From Struthidea cinerea (Eukaryota > Chordata > Aves > Passeriformes > Corcoracidae), in NCBI GenBank assembly GCA_013397865.1, contig VZTI01005056.1:187680-251679 (forward strand): a stretch of 64,000 nt of DNA. Reading direction: 5' to 3'. Shown here piece by piece: positions 1 to 14,350 of the stretch. The notes under the pieces were generated by a model that searched no databases, had not been told where the DNA came from, and was given only the letters and a program-made list of their open reading frames with translations. A program made the position numbers and the translations under genes. The first letter of the stretch is position 1. Each line of letters starts with the position of its first letter.

Positions 1-993
1 GTCCAGCAAGTGAGGAATTTTTAAGCTGGTGATGTAAATGTAGCAGCTCTCCAGACACCCCACCTCCCCAGTCCATCTAACATATTATCAATGGAAACAG
101 TAGTGAGAAAGATCTGCATGTCTTAAAAAAAAGAGCTACAGTACTTGAGCAGAAATTACTTTCTTTTCCCCCCTCCAAAATCAGTGAACGGGTTCTCAGT
201 AAAGAAATTTAGTCCTTCAAGACTGAATTCAGCAGCTGACATGTGCTTCCCCAAAGTCTTAAGCATTCAAAATTTGTCAGGCCTTCGGCTGAAATGACTG
301 GTTGTCACTTGGTAGCATCATCGAGGCTTCTTCTACAAGAAAAAGGTCTTATAAAAGCTCAATAAACTATAATTAGATGCCAGTATGTTGCAAAGTTTAA
401 GAACTAGTAAAAATGCTTTCAGTTTCCTTAACCTTCAAAAAAAGTCTAATTTTTGTCATGCTGAAAGATGCTCTGTGAACACAGCTTTGAAACCGGAGAC
501 ACCCAGTTTTATAGCTTACAAAAGGGACTAATTGTGTACCATAGCTTCCTAACTAGTTTGATCCTTGAGCTCCAAATCATTCTTCCTTCTGGCTGGAAAT
601 GGAATGCAAGATGACTGCTTCCCTAGAAAGCAATGCTGAGAATGAACTGTAAATGCCTAGCTCTTTTTCACTTCCCCAATAACATGTTTTGAAAAGTGGA
701 ATTTGCTTAATATTTCGTCAAAAACTTGAGCTCTGATTTGCTTCACCACATCATGAGCTATTCTCTAAAATAGACTGTCCAGCTGAAAGAAGAGTTCATA
801 AAAAACCACTTGATATTGTAAGTTGAGATAAAAAAGATAAATGGCTTTAACTGTGACAGATACATTTCCTAAATATTTTGTAAAGTTTATGAGGCTACAT
901 AGACAATGTTTTTCATGAAAAATGTCACCAGCATATTTGAGAGTAAGTTTATTTCAGCTGCCTATTACTCAGTGGAATGGAAAAAATACACAA

Positions 994-1031
994 ATGAGAA
1001 AGTATTATTGAGATGAGAAAGTATTATTGAG
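994..1031. repeat. Perfect tandem duplication, 19-base unit
   Basis: atgagaaagtattattgag occurs at 994-1012 and is repeated exactly at 1013-1031. The perfect identity suggests a recent slippage event. Confidence 0.92.
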
Positions 1032-4029
1032 ATCTGGGATAGCAAGTGTTTATTCAGATGTCATCTTTGTAGGGCAGAATCTCATCCTTGCACTGGTGTG
1101 GTAAAGTACTGATTCCCTGATGGCAGCATGCAAATCCAAAATCTGATTGAAAACATGTCGGCTTGTCTCCACAAAGTTTGAATATTCCATTTGTGAAATT
1201 ATAGCCCAATGCCATAACCTAGTATTTAAAATGTAAATATTGATTAGCAGTATTTCCTATACTGGTTATAAGTAAGGAATCCTAATTTTGAGTATTGGTG
1301 GCTTGTTGCATAAAATGAAAAATATTTATATGCATTTCAGTGAATGGCAGAAGCATCACCGGCTTCTTGTCTTCCTGGCTTCAGTGCTACTGAACTTCGG
1401 CAAAATGCCATTCATGACTCACACTATTTATTTATTTATTCTTTATTTTTAGACTAATGGGAACTTTATGAATTCCTTCCCTGATTTTTAAGAGAAATAC
1501 CACTTAGCTATGATCCTGAAAAATGGTGATTCAGAATCTTAAATTACGGCCTTAATGAACAGCCTTAACTCTTAATGAGTATGGGTAATCACCAAATGAT
1601 TGATTTTAATTTTGAAGATACTCTTGCTAAATTTTGGTTTTTTAAAATTATTTACTTACCTATATAGAAATTCACACTGTTAAGCTGTTTGTCAAGTTGA
1701 CTATTTAGTTTCCATTAACAGCAATTTTTGAAAAGAGAATTTTTCATTTGCAATTTAATGTACAACTCCCTAAAAAAGCACCATAGAAAGTACGTGCATC
1801 ATATATAGTACAAAGAACCCACATCATCCTCCAAATGACAAAACACATGTGGAGGTAGGAAAGCAGTAGTGTAGTATTAGATGTACAAAGTAAGCTCAGT
1901 GTCCAGAATGGTGGGAGCTCAACTCTATGACAGCTTTTGGGAGTGTTTCAGCTGTCAGTCTCTCCCCTTTTCATATGTGCTCCTTTGCTTTTTCTACATC
2001 ATGACTTGGATTGTAACATTCATAGTTAGTTCAAAACATACAGTAGAAAGTACAATCATAATAACTTTTAGAATTAGGTACAAAGTACTTCCATTCAAGA
2101 ACACAGATTGAAAGTCATTCTTCATAAATATTTGCATAGAAAATGAAGACATTTCATATATTTTGTTTCATGTTATATTAATGAAAATTTAGTTTTTATT
2201 TAAATAGAGTTTTGCCAGTAAAGGAGTGGGGGAATTTTTTTCTGCTGCTAGCAAGTGTAAATGATAAAAGTGTAACAGCTTCCTCTAAATCTAATGTAAT
2301 CAGACAGGAGAGTAAGTTGGTAAGCTTTCATTTACTGCACAAGTGTCCCTACCAGAACCATCTGCATATCATTTACTTTAAAGTCTGTATTTACTATTTT
2401 AAGAGTTAGCATTTAAACCTTTAGTATTTTATTACACAATTCTAGCTTGAATATTTTCCAGTAAATCACAGCTCACTTCCAGATAGTATTCATTTATGAT
2501 GTTACTTTCACCTTTTGTTTGCTGACAGGAAAATGAGATAAGAGAAAAATCTTAGCTGGAGGTCTGGACTGGCAGACATGTTTGATGGGGCATGTAAGAA
2601 TCTAATAGCGGAGAGACATCTCAGGCATTCCCATATACATTCCCAAAAGATTTTTTTCTCTCCCTTGAGAAACAACTCAAAGACCATCGGGACTTCCTGC
2701 TCTAGGGAAAAAAAAAGGCAATTTTAAGTGTCTCTTTTTGAGACATGATTCCTTTTTATTTCTGCAGTGTACTAATTTTTTCCAAAAGTTACAAGCTCCT
2801 AAAATTGATAACTTACTTCCAGAAAACATGAAGAAATAAATTATTTTATTAAAAGCTGATTTAAAATAGCTTAAGGTCTGATTGATGGGGATTGATGCAA
2901 TGCCCTTAAAAATGTGTTCCCTTAGGTCTGTCAAGATAAATGACTCTTGGAAAGGGTAGTCATTCTTCTATTTCCATCCTGACTTTAAGCAGCCGCAACA
3001 TTGACAGACTGAACATAAGTATGAAAAGCTATTTTAAAGAGAACAAAACAGTCTGCAAAATCGAAATTTTGACAGTATTTTGCCTTCATAACACCAATAC
3101 ATTACAGGGATGTGGAAATACAAATACAAGCGCACACGGAGCGCCTGGCAATATGGTTACATACATGCACATTAAGGAGCATGGGTAGCGTATGTAAAAT
3201 ACTACATATTGCCTATGTGAACTGCTGTGATGAAATTGAGTGTTTTCTTCTTTTTTAAAGACTACATTACATTTCACTGTTATCCATGTCCAGTAGCATC
3301 CAAGGTGGCTCATCCCAAGAAAACCCTCCTAACGTACAGATTTCAATTATACTACAAGCAAACATTTTAAATATTTAGTATTTTAATTGAAAATTAAGTA
3401 TGTTCAAACAGGTTTTGAAGAAACTGTATTTTTGTATTTATATAAAAAATGTATCTGTGAATGAGAAATTTAAGGCTTTTGTGGCATATAAGGATAACCT
3501 TTTACAATCAGAAAACTGCACATTGGTGCAGCATTTGAAAAAAAATGTTCCAAATTATGGGCTAAATTCTACTTCAGATGACTTATGAAGAAATCAGATG
3601 TGGCCATCATCCAAAGAACACTGCCACTCTGAAAAATGGGCAGGACAACTAAGACCAAGCATTACTAGGTTAAAGATACCTAAAGACATCTGGAGTATAA
3701 GAAGCAGGAAGCATCTATAGAAGTATAGAAGCATCTATACTCTGAAAAAGTATTCCCAAAGGAACTAATGAGACTCAGCAGTTTTCTTACTTTTTCCTCT
3801 TACTAAAACTAAGCAAATCTGGTTATGGATGCTTAAGTACCTTTTCCATCTTGCTCACTTCTGTGTGTATAATGAACATCTTAGTGCATAAAGTACCATG
3901 ATGATGATCACAGGTATTGGAAGGGCTGATTAAACTCCAGTGGTTTAAATTTGCAAAGGTAAGTTTTGAATAAAGCACAGGACATTTTAATTAGGGATGT
4001 TAGAACAATAACTCAAAGCTTTTGATATC

Positions 4030-4720
4030 TTAATATATGTGTCACATCTCACTCCTTTGTGGAAGGGAGCACCCAAAATTCCTCAATGCCTTTGGTCGAA
4101 ATAGAGTGGCAAGAGCCAAAAGGGTCCAAAAGAAAAATGCTCACAAAATGTTATTAACAGACTGCACACTTGGCATGAAAATACATTTGCTCCTATAAAG
4201 AGAAATAGGAGAGGAAAGGGGATCACCAGTTCTAGGTCCAGCACTGATCCAGCCAATAGGGTGTCCAAGCTCCAGGTGCCACCTGGGCTTTGTTGGGGGA
4301 TCATTTTATAGGTAAATTGTCCTCCCCTGGGATTAGGTTTGTCACTCTTCATGTAAATAAGTGAGCCCATGCAGTCCATTCTTCTGGACCTTTCTGGAAA
4401 TGGGTTGAGGGTCTTTGAGGGTCTTTCGATGGTCTTGATCCACCTCTACTGGATTGACCCTAAGCTGACAGTTCATTCCTGATTCTTGATCCCATTTCTG
4501 CACGTCCGCTGTCCTTTATGTCACCATGGACCAGAACAGGGAAGTGGGTTCCAGAAAGGTGCTGCCCTACTTTCCGACAGCCCCTCTTTCCAGCCACATG
4601 CTGTTCTTATTTGCCCACTTGAATAGCCATCAGCGTTTGAGGCATAACAACACATTAACTCCTTACTGCCCAGGCTTCTACAGTATGCCAAACTGTAGCT
4701 TCAATGCATATTTAAAAGGT
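4030..4720 (-). mobile_element. Possible degraded LTR-like block
   Basis: About 690 bases that are GC-richer than the surrounding intron and end, on the plus strand, with TGTGTCACATC and GCATAACAACA, i.e. approximate TG...CA ends when read on the minus strand. On the minus strand a TATA-like cctataaaatg is at about 4303-4313. No matching target-site duplication was found, no AATAAA is well placed and I cannot name a family. It could equally be some other old repeat or a unique sequence. Confidence 0.3.
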
Positions 4721-7700
4721 GCTTAACTGTAAATGTTGTATTTTTTGTTGCTAGGTTTTCTACAGGATCTATTCCACTTTTGTAAATCCAACCCAAAAGT
4801 TAGAGGGAAATCACTACATATGTGTCATTAGCCCTGCAGTTTTCTCTGTGTCTCCATTGGATGACTAAGCATGCAATATGCCTTGTAACACAACCTGTTC
4901 CCACAGGACACAGCACTGTACAGAAACTCATCATTAACATTACCTCTTGCTGAAAATAAATGTTAGAGTTGACAGAATCAGACTATAAACTTTAAGAAAA
5001 TCACCAAACTTTATTCGGAAAGCCTGCTCCAATAACTGAAAAATTCTATAAAATAGAACAAGCATCCAGTACTATGTGTACCATTTATAGAGGGTAGCAT
5101 TTGGCAAAGGAGGGATATATGTATTCACAGAGAATAAATGCTGCCAGGAACATGACTGTTTAATTAGTATAAATTAAACATTTGGCAGCAAAGAACAAAT
5201 GCAAGACATCATTCATAACTTAAAAGGGAAATAATGGTAAGTCAAATATCTATAAAATGCATGAACAAGTTGCTGATGCTTTGAAAAATTCTGTAATATG
5301 GATACAAACTATAAAATCAGGAAGGCTTTTCATTTGACTGAATATTGATAACCCTTCATAATGGATTAATACTATCTCTGCCAATGGTTAGAAAACATAC
5401 TTCTTTTAGTGCATAGTCTACATGTTGTCTTTTCTTTCTTGCCAGTTTAAAGCTTATTTAAAAAAAAGTCTTGGCTATAAAAGCAATTTGTTGGAATGTG
5501 CTACAATATTAGTGACCTGTCCTTGTTTTTTTGGCAACTTAGCTGAAGTATTTTCATCAAATTTTATGATTTTATATGATTTGAAGTAATAAAGCATGAC
5601 ACAGCCCCAAAGTGATGACCTTAGAGAATTTTTTCTCTCTAAAAATGCATCACTGTAACTCTACAACAAATCTTAACTGTGAAAGTATTTCCATTTTCCC
5701 AGCTGTTTTTGCAATTTAGGCATACTTTAAGACATGTTTTTTCCCATCTGTGCTTTCATTTTTATATTTACTTTGTTCAAGAATACATGCCAGCCAAATT
5801 CTTACACAAAAGATAGAATATTTAATGGAAAAATCCCAGGAAGAATCACTGAAATGCTATCAACTAACTATTCCTTCTTTCAAATATTCCCTCTCCCTTG
5901 TATTATCTTTAAGATACAACTCATTGATTGACTTACTCCCTCAAAAGCAGAATTCCTGAAAGAAGATGCATCACTAATAGTCAGCTATTAGGTTTTAACA
6001 TTTACTTTGTTCAAAATAACAATAATGTAATCATGGTTAACACAATTCTTATATGCCAAATATTATTTGAATTAAAAAGAGATTAAACCATAACTAGCCA
6101 AGTGGCAAAGGAGAAATCTGGCAAATAATCCGTTTCACCTTCCAAATTTGAGCAAAATATTGAAGAAGATAGACATGCTGTTCAAACCAAACTGCCAAGC
6201 TTCCCAACTGATGGATGGGGACTGAGTCATTCATTCCTGTGTCCTTCCCTCTTTTAAATCTCTTTTTGACCCAAGCTATTCTTCCTCCTTCAGAAAATCT
6301 GAGTGTGCTGCTGCTTACAAAGGAAGGAGGCTCCTTGGCAGGAGCTGATGAATAGTACCCTACAAAGAAATGTGCCACAAAGAACTGCAGTCTTGCAAAA
6401 TGGCTGCTAATCCTCAGTGTTGTCAGTGTAGCTCAGCCGTGGCTGTGGGAACTGGAGCCTGTGTTAAAGTTCTTCCACCATCCTCTCAGCGAAACCCAAG
6501 GGCCTTGCTTGCCAGGGGTATGCAGTGGGAACATGTTCTGCTGTCACTAAGGTCGGTGGGAGATGGTGGGGCATTTTTGATGAAAGTCGTTCTTTTATTC
6601 CTCTTTGAAGAAAGATGAAAGTAAGCACCTGCCACTAAAAAAAAATGAGGAAGTTGTAGTTGTAAAAAGTGCTACTTTCTACAGTTTTCCATTGTATGGT
6701 GAAGAGAGAGGGGAAATAAGCCGAGAGGGATCAATACATATCTTGGTTCAGGTCAGGAAAAGAGATTTTATGATGTGTACATGCAGAGAATGTACAAAAG
6801 TGGGCGAGGATTAGTGAATATGAAGGAAAAACAGAAGGGTTTTATATAATCATGCTTTGTATAATTTTTAGGGAAAAAGCCACAAGAAGCTCCAAAGCCA
6901 CTTAATAGGTCATTATAATTTTCATGCTTCATGTTTATCTAAATTAGAATAAATGAGTCAGATAATGAAACTGGCTTTAAATCTTAATATAAATCCCTTT
7001 TGGTGTTCATATTTCATGCTGTCAAGTAAACACAGATACCATATTCCCTAAATTACATATTTAATATTTTTAAGTTGAAAAACAGATGTGAAGACAAACT
7101 TAAAACTGGAGTCAAGAGAATACTTCAGTGATTTGGAATTCCCCACATAAATGAGAGATTATTTGAAAGAGATCAGATACTTGGAGATACACTTACACTT
7201 AAAGATATTCAAATAAGATAAATTATGAAAATGCAGATCCGTGTGTCCAAACAAAACTGCTTTCCAAGGTTGCAAGCACAGTGGCAAGGGGTATAAAAAT
7301 CTGGCAACCAGAACCACCAGATGCCTTAAACTGTAATCATGGGTTTTACGTACTGTATTCGGAGCAACCTTACATCTCTGTGTTTGGACTGGGCAATTGC
7401 CTAAGCCTACTATAAAATGTTTACCTTACCTTTAAGCCCAGAATTAACTCATTTTGTAGTAGTGTGTTTTCAGCGATAACAATTTCAAAGAAGTCATGCA
7501 GTTCTGTAATCCTATATGCAGAGATGTCTTTGCTCAGATTCTCATTCTGCTCTCTCTTTGGTGAACAAAGAACCTTGAAGAATGAGGTTAAATATCCACA
7601 ATTATTTCATGAAAGAATCAAAGCTCATGAACAATCTTTCTTTGTTGATCTATTATTGCTGTCTTTGTTTTTAGTTTTGGGCCTTTTTTTCTAAATTAAA

Positions 7701-10110
7701 GACGATGCAATATTTTCAATGCATTGAATCAGTCAGGTGAGCCATATCCTTGATCTTGATAAAGATTTCAGTACTTAACTGTGACATTGAGGCAAATAAA
7801 ATGCATTCTGGAGATCTCCCTACAAATTCTTTTAACAGAGTTGCATTTGAGCAAAGTTTTTTCCCATGTTATCTATAATGATGTCCAGTCTTCCAGATTC
7901 AGTTGCTAAAGTTAATTTGGACTCATAAATAATTTAATTCCCGGATGTCCAGCCTTTTCAGAGGGACACATATTAGTTGTCGCTATTGGTCTTCATCTCA
8001 CTTTAGTGAAAAATTACTTATTTTTGTCTATACAAAAGTCTTCAGAATTTTGCAAATGTCCTTGGACTATGGTACACCAAATACCAACTTGCACTGCTTT
8101 TTAAAATAAATTATCACTATACCCTGACATGTCATAGTCTAATGATCAAGGACCAAAGATGCCTTACTATTACTACTCAGTTAAAAGGCACTGATCATTG
8201 TCCAACAATAAAAGAAGAAGCTGACCTAAAAGAAGTCACCAAAGATTTCAAAAAATTCCAACATGTTTGGTCAAAGTAGATTTGTCTCTGGCTGGAGAAG
8301 CTTTTGAAAATGAGGAACAGTCTGGAGCAAATGGTAACACTTAAGAATCAACACTGTGAATAGTGAACAATTCTAATACCATAGTATGATGGCAATTGAA
8401 GATACCAAAACCCAGCTGATTTTATGTTTACTTTTATTATTCAAAAAGATCATTATGCAAAGAGGCTGCCTAAAGGCTGGTTTTAAATCTTTGTGGTACA
8501 CTCGAGATGTAAGTATGCTTATGGAGCAGTACAGTAGATGTGGGTCAAAGCTCATGCCAGGTCAGAAATCTCCCTGTTGTGCATTGCAGTTCACCAGCTG
8601 CATGGGGAGACTGGAGTGAACAAACAAATACTGCTCTGACAGTTTGGTCACACTGGGCGTCAAGATATAATGGTCACTTCAAACGGCAGCATATACTACC
8701 AGTTGTAGAGGTTTTGATTTTTAATATACCCTGTTTTCTTCATTTGCCACCTTTAAAAAACAACTGTGGAGTACGAAAAATTAACCCAGTCCTTGCTCAA
8801 GTAATATTTAAGGGGGAAACCTTAAATATTCAAAGCTGATAGATCTACCCATTGATCTTTAGCTGGTTGGAAGTGGAATGGTTGTATCTGAACAGTGGTT
8901 TATAGAATATTAAATCACAAGATGCTTTTTCTTCACTGATACGGAAATAGCTGTAAAATAATGTTCAAAGTGTCTCCTTATTACAAGCCATCATTCATAT
9001 CAAGATAGCACTATCAAAATAGTATTTTTTAAAAAATCGAGATATCAACCTGTTTTACCATTTTACTTAGATTAGGAATTGGTGATGTATTACCATTTGT
9101 GCTTAATGACACTAGCTATTTGTTATTAGCTAGTATCCTCTTTGTAGGTACAGCATGAAGCTCAAAATTTATTAAGATTCTCTTGCTAGAACAGTTCTAG
9201 AGTGAAGTAGGAGTTTGATTCTAGAAATTTCCTCAGGCAATGGAAAAAAATGAAGTCTTCTGCCCTGGACTTCTGTGAATTCAAACATAAGCAATGACAC
9301 ATCAAAGAAATAGGAAATATTTGCAATTACTGAGAAGAAGTAAAGAAGTGTGATGAAAAATCAGACTGCTTTTTCATAATCCAGATAGGTAGAAAGAAAG
9401 ATTTATGCAAAAGGCTACTTTAATTTTCTCCTTGCTACTTATTTTCTCCTCACTTTCCTTGAAAGCAGGGCACTCTGCTATAAAATGACTACTAAAAAAG
9501 CCTTATTAGTTTAGACAGAAATTACTTCAGAATCAAGTATTTTAAACAACTTTTGCATTCCTTAATATTAAGCATTTAAAGTATTTACAGGTTTTTCTAC
9601 TGTTTTGTGTCTTTATTTGAAATTCTCTCTGATAAAAATGTGCACATAACAGTGCTAAATGACATCTGACCTCTTCTCTGGCTTCTAGTCATGTGATGAA
9701 AAATGCTTTTAAAATAGTTAAGTGTAAATACAGGAAGATGACTAAACTCCTAAACTTTTATCTTCTAAAAAATTCCCATCGCTGCCAAAGCTGGTGAAAC
9801 TCCTCTGTTGGTTACAACGGTGGGAGCACTAGGGCAGAAAGGCTTCCAAGTCCCCACGAGCACTCTCACCGCTGTACCTACTACCTACCTCCTGCAAATC
9901 TCCATTCCTGCCTTTAGAAAATGACTGGCCACACATTCCTTGTCACACTTGGTCTTCCTCTCACAGAGCTTAACACTGGGAAACTTAACATAAATACATA
10001 ACAGACAAGGACCAAATTTGTTTAGCAAGGCTGCCAGCAGGCTTACTGTACTACCCCCTTTCCAACATTTAAAGAATGCAACTATCTTCTCTCTTTCCTT
10101 TCCCATGTAG

Positions 10111-10266
10111 CTTGAGAATTACATCCAAGACAGTATGAAGAAAGAAATGGTAGAGATCCAGCAAACTGCAGTGCAGAACCAGACTGCAGTAATGATTGAA
10201 ATAGGCACAAACTTGCTAAATCAAACAGCTGAACAGACCCGCAAATTAACAGATGTTGAAGCACAA
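10111..10266 (+). CDS. ANGPT2: ANGPT2 exon 2: start of the coiled-coil region
   Basis: Angiopoietin-2 is a secreted glycoprotein ligand of the endothelial receptor tyrosine kinase TIE2 and mostly acts as a context-dependent antagonist of angiopoietin-1. This exon is 156 bases, phase 0 in and 0 out, and encodes 52 residues beginning LENYIQDSMKKEMVEIQQ. An almost identical run is known in vertebrate ANGPT2. The acceptor is a pyrimidine tract ending in TAG and the donor is CAA|gtaagt. The segment belongs to the central coiled coil that makes dimers and oligomers. Two N-glycosylation sequons are visible (NQT in AVQNQTAV and LLNQTAE). The exon is internal: the ATG at 10135 is an ordinary methionine, not the start. 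The true start is in exon 1, upstream of the window. Confidence 0.97.
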
Positions 10267-12340
10267 GTAAGTAATGAATTTCAACCTAAAAATGCTTCTG
10301 CTTCCCAAATACTACAACTATACATTTAACACTGCTTTAGTGTTACACGCTTCTCTTCAACAATTGGAAGTCAGTCGTTATCACCAACAGCTCTAGCCAG
10401 CTTAAGGAAACATCAGTATTTGGGAATACATAGTTCCATCTCAAGCCCAGTGTTGTCACTTGAGTGATTTTCATTACAGTAGTATTTTAAGTAAGTTGAG
10501 AAAGACAATTGTTAAATTAATCTTTGAAGAGAATGTATTTAAAACTACTATACTGTATCCAGGCATCAGTTGGGTCTTCGTGTGCTTTTATACAACCCTC
10601 TCGTCACCAGGTCTTAGCTAAACAAGTCTCTTCAAAATGTCTTTGTTCCATTTACCAGCTTAATTGCTTTTTTAAACCGAATCTTTCCTTTTTTATATTT
10701 TTTAAACTCAACAAGAGAACAATGTCTTTTTAATTAATGTTTCACAGATACTCGAAGTGGGATAACAGTTCATTTCCAGCACAATGCACTGTATTGGGGT
10801 TAACAAAGGGATACATAAACAAATCTGAGATGAATCAAGAAAAAAGAAATTAGGAGACTGCTAGAAAAGTATATTCACACAGAAGTAAACCTGTCTACTG
10901 TACATCTGTTAACTTACTTCAAACAAAAACAAAGCGGTTTTAATTGAACAGCATTAAGTACAATAAGACATTCTGTTAAACAGAATGCAGATATTAGTAG
11001 AAGGACAAGTCCAATCAATGTAGAGTGGTATGTATTTGTAGTTTTGCAGACATGGTAGAAAGATGCAGATCTATAATTGCCAAAACACATAATGGATATA
11101 CCATGCAGCACATAACATTTTGTATAATATAAAAAAGTATGCAAAACCTAAAATCCTTGTTAGACATTTTACTGTCTGTAGAATTCATCCAAGGAATTAA
11201 ATTACATTTTTTAACCTAAACCAAGACGTTGTGAACTCTTTGATAAACTGATAATTCATAGCTCTTAGGCATAGTGAATTCAATTTTCTGATTGCATTAT
11301 TCAGGAGCCTAATATTTTGCACATGTTGAAGGAATGTATTTATTCATTCACAGTAATGTCTTTATGGAAATTACTCAGTTATTTTCTGCTTAGAGGAAGA
11401 AAATCATCACTGTAACTTTCCTTCTCTGCTTGAAATTACTGGTGACTGGGTTAAGGCTTAATTAGCAACATAAGGAAATTAACCAAACAATTGCTCTCTC
11501 AAGGACACTTACTTTGGCAATAGTTTTCAATTACACTTAAGTGTGAAATCATGTCCTGAATAACTGTTTAACATGAAGGACATATGAGTAATCAATTCTT
11601 CCTGTCAAGGAAAGCCAAATTCTGTTGAATTAAAAAAAGCAATTCTAAAACAATGAGAAAATATTTCTAGAAAACATGCCACAAAGTAATGCAATCCAAT
11701 ATAAACCATAAAGTATCTTCCATGTTTCCTAGTATCTGCATTTCTTCATTTAAAGATGCAAATAAAGTGTAAACAATACATAGAGAAAAGGTAATATTAA
11801 AATGCAAAGAATGAATTGACTAAAGTGTGGTTCACATGATAAATACTTCAAAATATAATTTGGGATTGAGTAAAATAGCTAGGAGAGAACTACCAAGTGA
11901 TTTCAGGACTGGGCCAAGATTCCATTGAATGAGAGACTTACATTCAATACCAGATGGGGAAAACAACTCAACTCATTCTTTGAGCCACAACCACGATAGT
12001 TCCAGTAATTAAATAAAAATTATCATAACAGAAGGGAAGGTATAACAACAAAGCTAATGTACATAGGAACTTTCATCAGTTTTCTCTCATCAGAAATGTA
12101 GCATACTACTGAAATATTCCCAATGATATACAGTAGTGTAATAAAAAAATTAGTGCAACTCTGTGTATTCTTCTTCATTTTGATTCTATGAATATTTGTG
12201 CCTAAATTAAGTGTTGAAAAACATTTTTTTAATCATAGGAGTACATAGAGATTTGCATGATTTCACAACATAACAAAATTACAATTTATTTAAAAGAAGT
12301 ATCTTTTAAAAGAAATATTTTTCTTGTAAATTTTTTTTAG
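10267..12340 (+). other. ANGPT2: ANGPT2 intron 2
   Basis: GT-AG intron of 2074 bases between phase-0 exons. It is AT-rich, the 3' end is a long T tract ending in AG, and no repeat family or coding segment is recognised inside. Confidence 0.9.
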
Positions 12341-12462
12341 GTATTAAACCAGACAACCAGACTTGAACTTCAGCTTTTGGAACACTCTCTTTCAACAAAC
12401 AAACTAGAAAGACAGATTTCAGATCAGACCAATGAGATAACTAAATTACAAGAAAAAAACAG
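12341..12462 (+). CDS. ANGPT2: ANGPT2 exon 3: coiled coil
   Basis: 122-base exon, phase 0 in and phase 2 out, encoding VLNQTTRLELQLLEHSLSTN and onward to the split serine shared with exon 4. The heptad-like spacing of leucines (LELQLLEHSLS) fits the parallel coiled coil of angiopoietins. A third NQT sequon is at its start. The acceptor is a run of T ending in AG; the donor is AACAG|gtaagt. The length is that expected for this exon in vertebrate ANGPT2. Confidence 0.97.
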
Positions 12463-14117
12463 GTAAGTTTGCATAGCCCAATAAAACTCTATTCCATGAA
12501 GTGCCGTTCTAACAGTTTTAGAAACAAATGGACTCAATTAGGAAAATAAGAGTTGGTACATAAGCTCTCCAAACCCATTACAAAGTGTTACCCACACTCA
12601 TTACAAAGGTCATATATTACTTAAAGCGTAGGAGATTCATGCAGGTTTATTCTTGTATTCTGTTTATATATTGTTCTTCACTATCTAAAGTTCTCCTTTA
12701 CATGAGGAACTTAAAGCTAAAACTGAAACAGTACTTCAGTTGTACCCAATTTATATTCTTCTTTAGACTTATCTAAAGTCTAAAGATGAAGTTGATGTAA
12801 CCTGATTCAAAGTAATTGAGTGTAACCACATTTCCAAAATTTGATTTCCATGTAGTACACAGCTATCCTAATGATTAACCAGGTCATTGCTACAATTTTT
12901 ATCTAATGTAGTGAGAAAAATAAAACACTAATCGTATTCAACGTTCCTTAAGAGTCAATGTTTTGAAATTGACCAATATACAACTATTATGCCTATCCTT
13001 TTCTGTACTTGGCTGTGGTCCAAAGGCTCATACCTTTTTTCAGCTAGTTTCGTTTCCATATCACCATGGTCTTATTTTACTTTTGGCAATAAATAGTTTA
13101 CTATTATTGCTTTTAGAGAAATCTAAAAGCAGCAATAACAGTAAGTTTTCTCCTTCAAAGCAATGCTTTTCAATGAGAACCATATGTGCAAAGTGCTTTT
13201 TCTTTGAAAGAATTAGCTTAAGAAACCCAGGAGACATGTTTTGACATTTTTGTTCACTACTCTACTGCATTTATGTATGTTCCCTAAAGGTTTAATCTAG
13301 CAACTTAGGAAAAACAAGCATCCTTATCAAACGGAAAGCAAAGGAAATACTGATTTTTAAAAGGTCATGTTTTTGGTGTTGAACTCAGCAGACTATAGAC
13401 TACCCTTGTGACATCCACATAAAACACAAAAGCATTGTTTCTCACCTAACAAAATACAATCTGCATTAAGCTAAGCCGCTTGAAACTTAATTATATATAT
13501 GGTTCAGGATTTTTTTTTCAGTAATAGCAATGGATTTTAGGTGAACTTCTCTGTTCTGGCAATGCATATTTTTACATCAGCTTTCTCAGAGTCTATATCA
13601 GAACAATTAGCAGAGAAATAATGTTCCCAGGCAGTTCCCTAATAATACCAGCTCCAAAACTGGAGAAGGGTAACACATCTTCAAGTAACTATTTGTACAT
13701 TTCCCTGTCCTAATGCCATAACATTTATGTTAAGTATATATTTTATTATAATTATCAGATATTTGAGAAGTTCATATTTATATCTTTAAATAAATTTCAT
13801 CTTTTAATAGGGTAAACCCATGAAAACTTGGTCACTTATCTTTCCTTTAATAATGTTGAATGATCAAACACCCAATTATTATACTTTTAAAGCCTGCAAT
13901 ACACACTGTAATAGATAATGTTGTTTATTAGTGCACTTCTATAATAAATTAAAGCATATGTATCAAACTAAACTTTCATTTAGTTGTCTACTGCATGCAT
14001 AGCACCAGAAAATGAAGTTGAGTGTTTACGAAGAAAGAAATTTATGCAACAGGCTTGATTGTCTTGACATCAGCTCAAAATTGTTTCTGGAGAGCCTAAC
14101 TGTAATCTTTTATTTAG
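12463..14117 (+). other. ANGPT2: ANGPT2 intron 3
   Basis: GT-AG intron of 1655 bases. Its acceptor is TTTTATTTAG. It is AT-rich, with no repeat or coding segment that I can support. Confidence 0.9.
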
Positions 14118-14350
14118 CTTTCTAGAAAAAAGAGTTCTTGAAATGGAAGACAAGCACATGCTTCAGCTGAAGTCAATAAAAGATGAAAAAGATCAGCTTC
14201 AAGTCCTAGTGGCCAGACAGAATTCTATCATAGAAGAACTAGAAAAACAGTTAGTTACAGCTACAGTAAACAACTCAGTTCTGCAAAAACAGCAACATGA
14301 TCTGATGGAGACGGTTCATAGCTTGCTTACTATGATATCGACACCAAACT
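14118..14350 (+). CDS. ANGPT2: ANGPT2 exon 4: end of the coiled coil
   Basis: 233-base exon, phase 2 in and phase 1 out. It encodes 77 full codons from FLEKRVLEMEDKHMLQLKS through the highly charged EEK-type coil to NNSVLQKQQHDLMETVHSLL. The last residues (STPN, then a split serine) are the start of the linker before the fibrinogen-like domain. The run VTATVNNSVLQKQQHDLMET is characteristic of ANGPT2. The donor is AAACT|gtaagt. Confidence 0.97.

Larger units (their letters stand above)
1..10110 (+). other. ANGPT2: ANGPT2 intron 1 (3' part)
   Basis: This stretch precedes the first ANGPT2 exon in the window and ends in a clean polypyrimidine tract and AG at 10109-10110. The signal peptide and super-clustering segment of ANGPT2 are not found here, so exon 1 lies upstream. 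The stretch is AT-rich. It contains a 19-base tandem duplication (994-1031), a TTTA run near 1426-1445, and a GC-richer LTR-like block at about 4030-4720. The region 6100-6600 is also GC-richer than its surroundings but gives no recognisable protein. Open frames of 60 to 99 codons occur on both strands; none has splice context or a recognisable product. Confidence 0.85.
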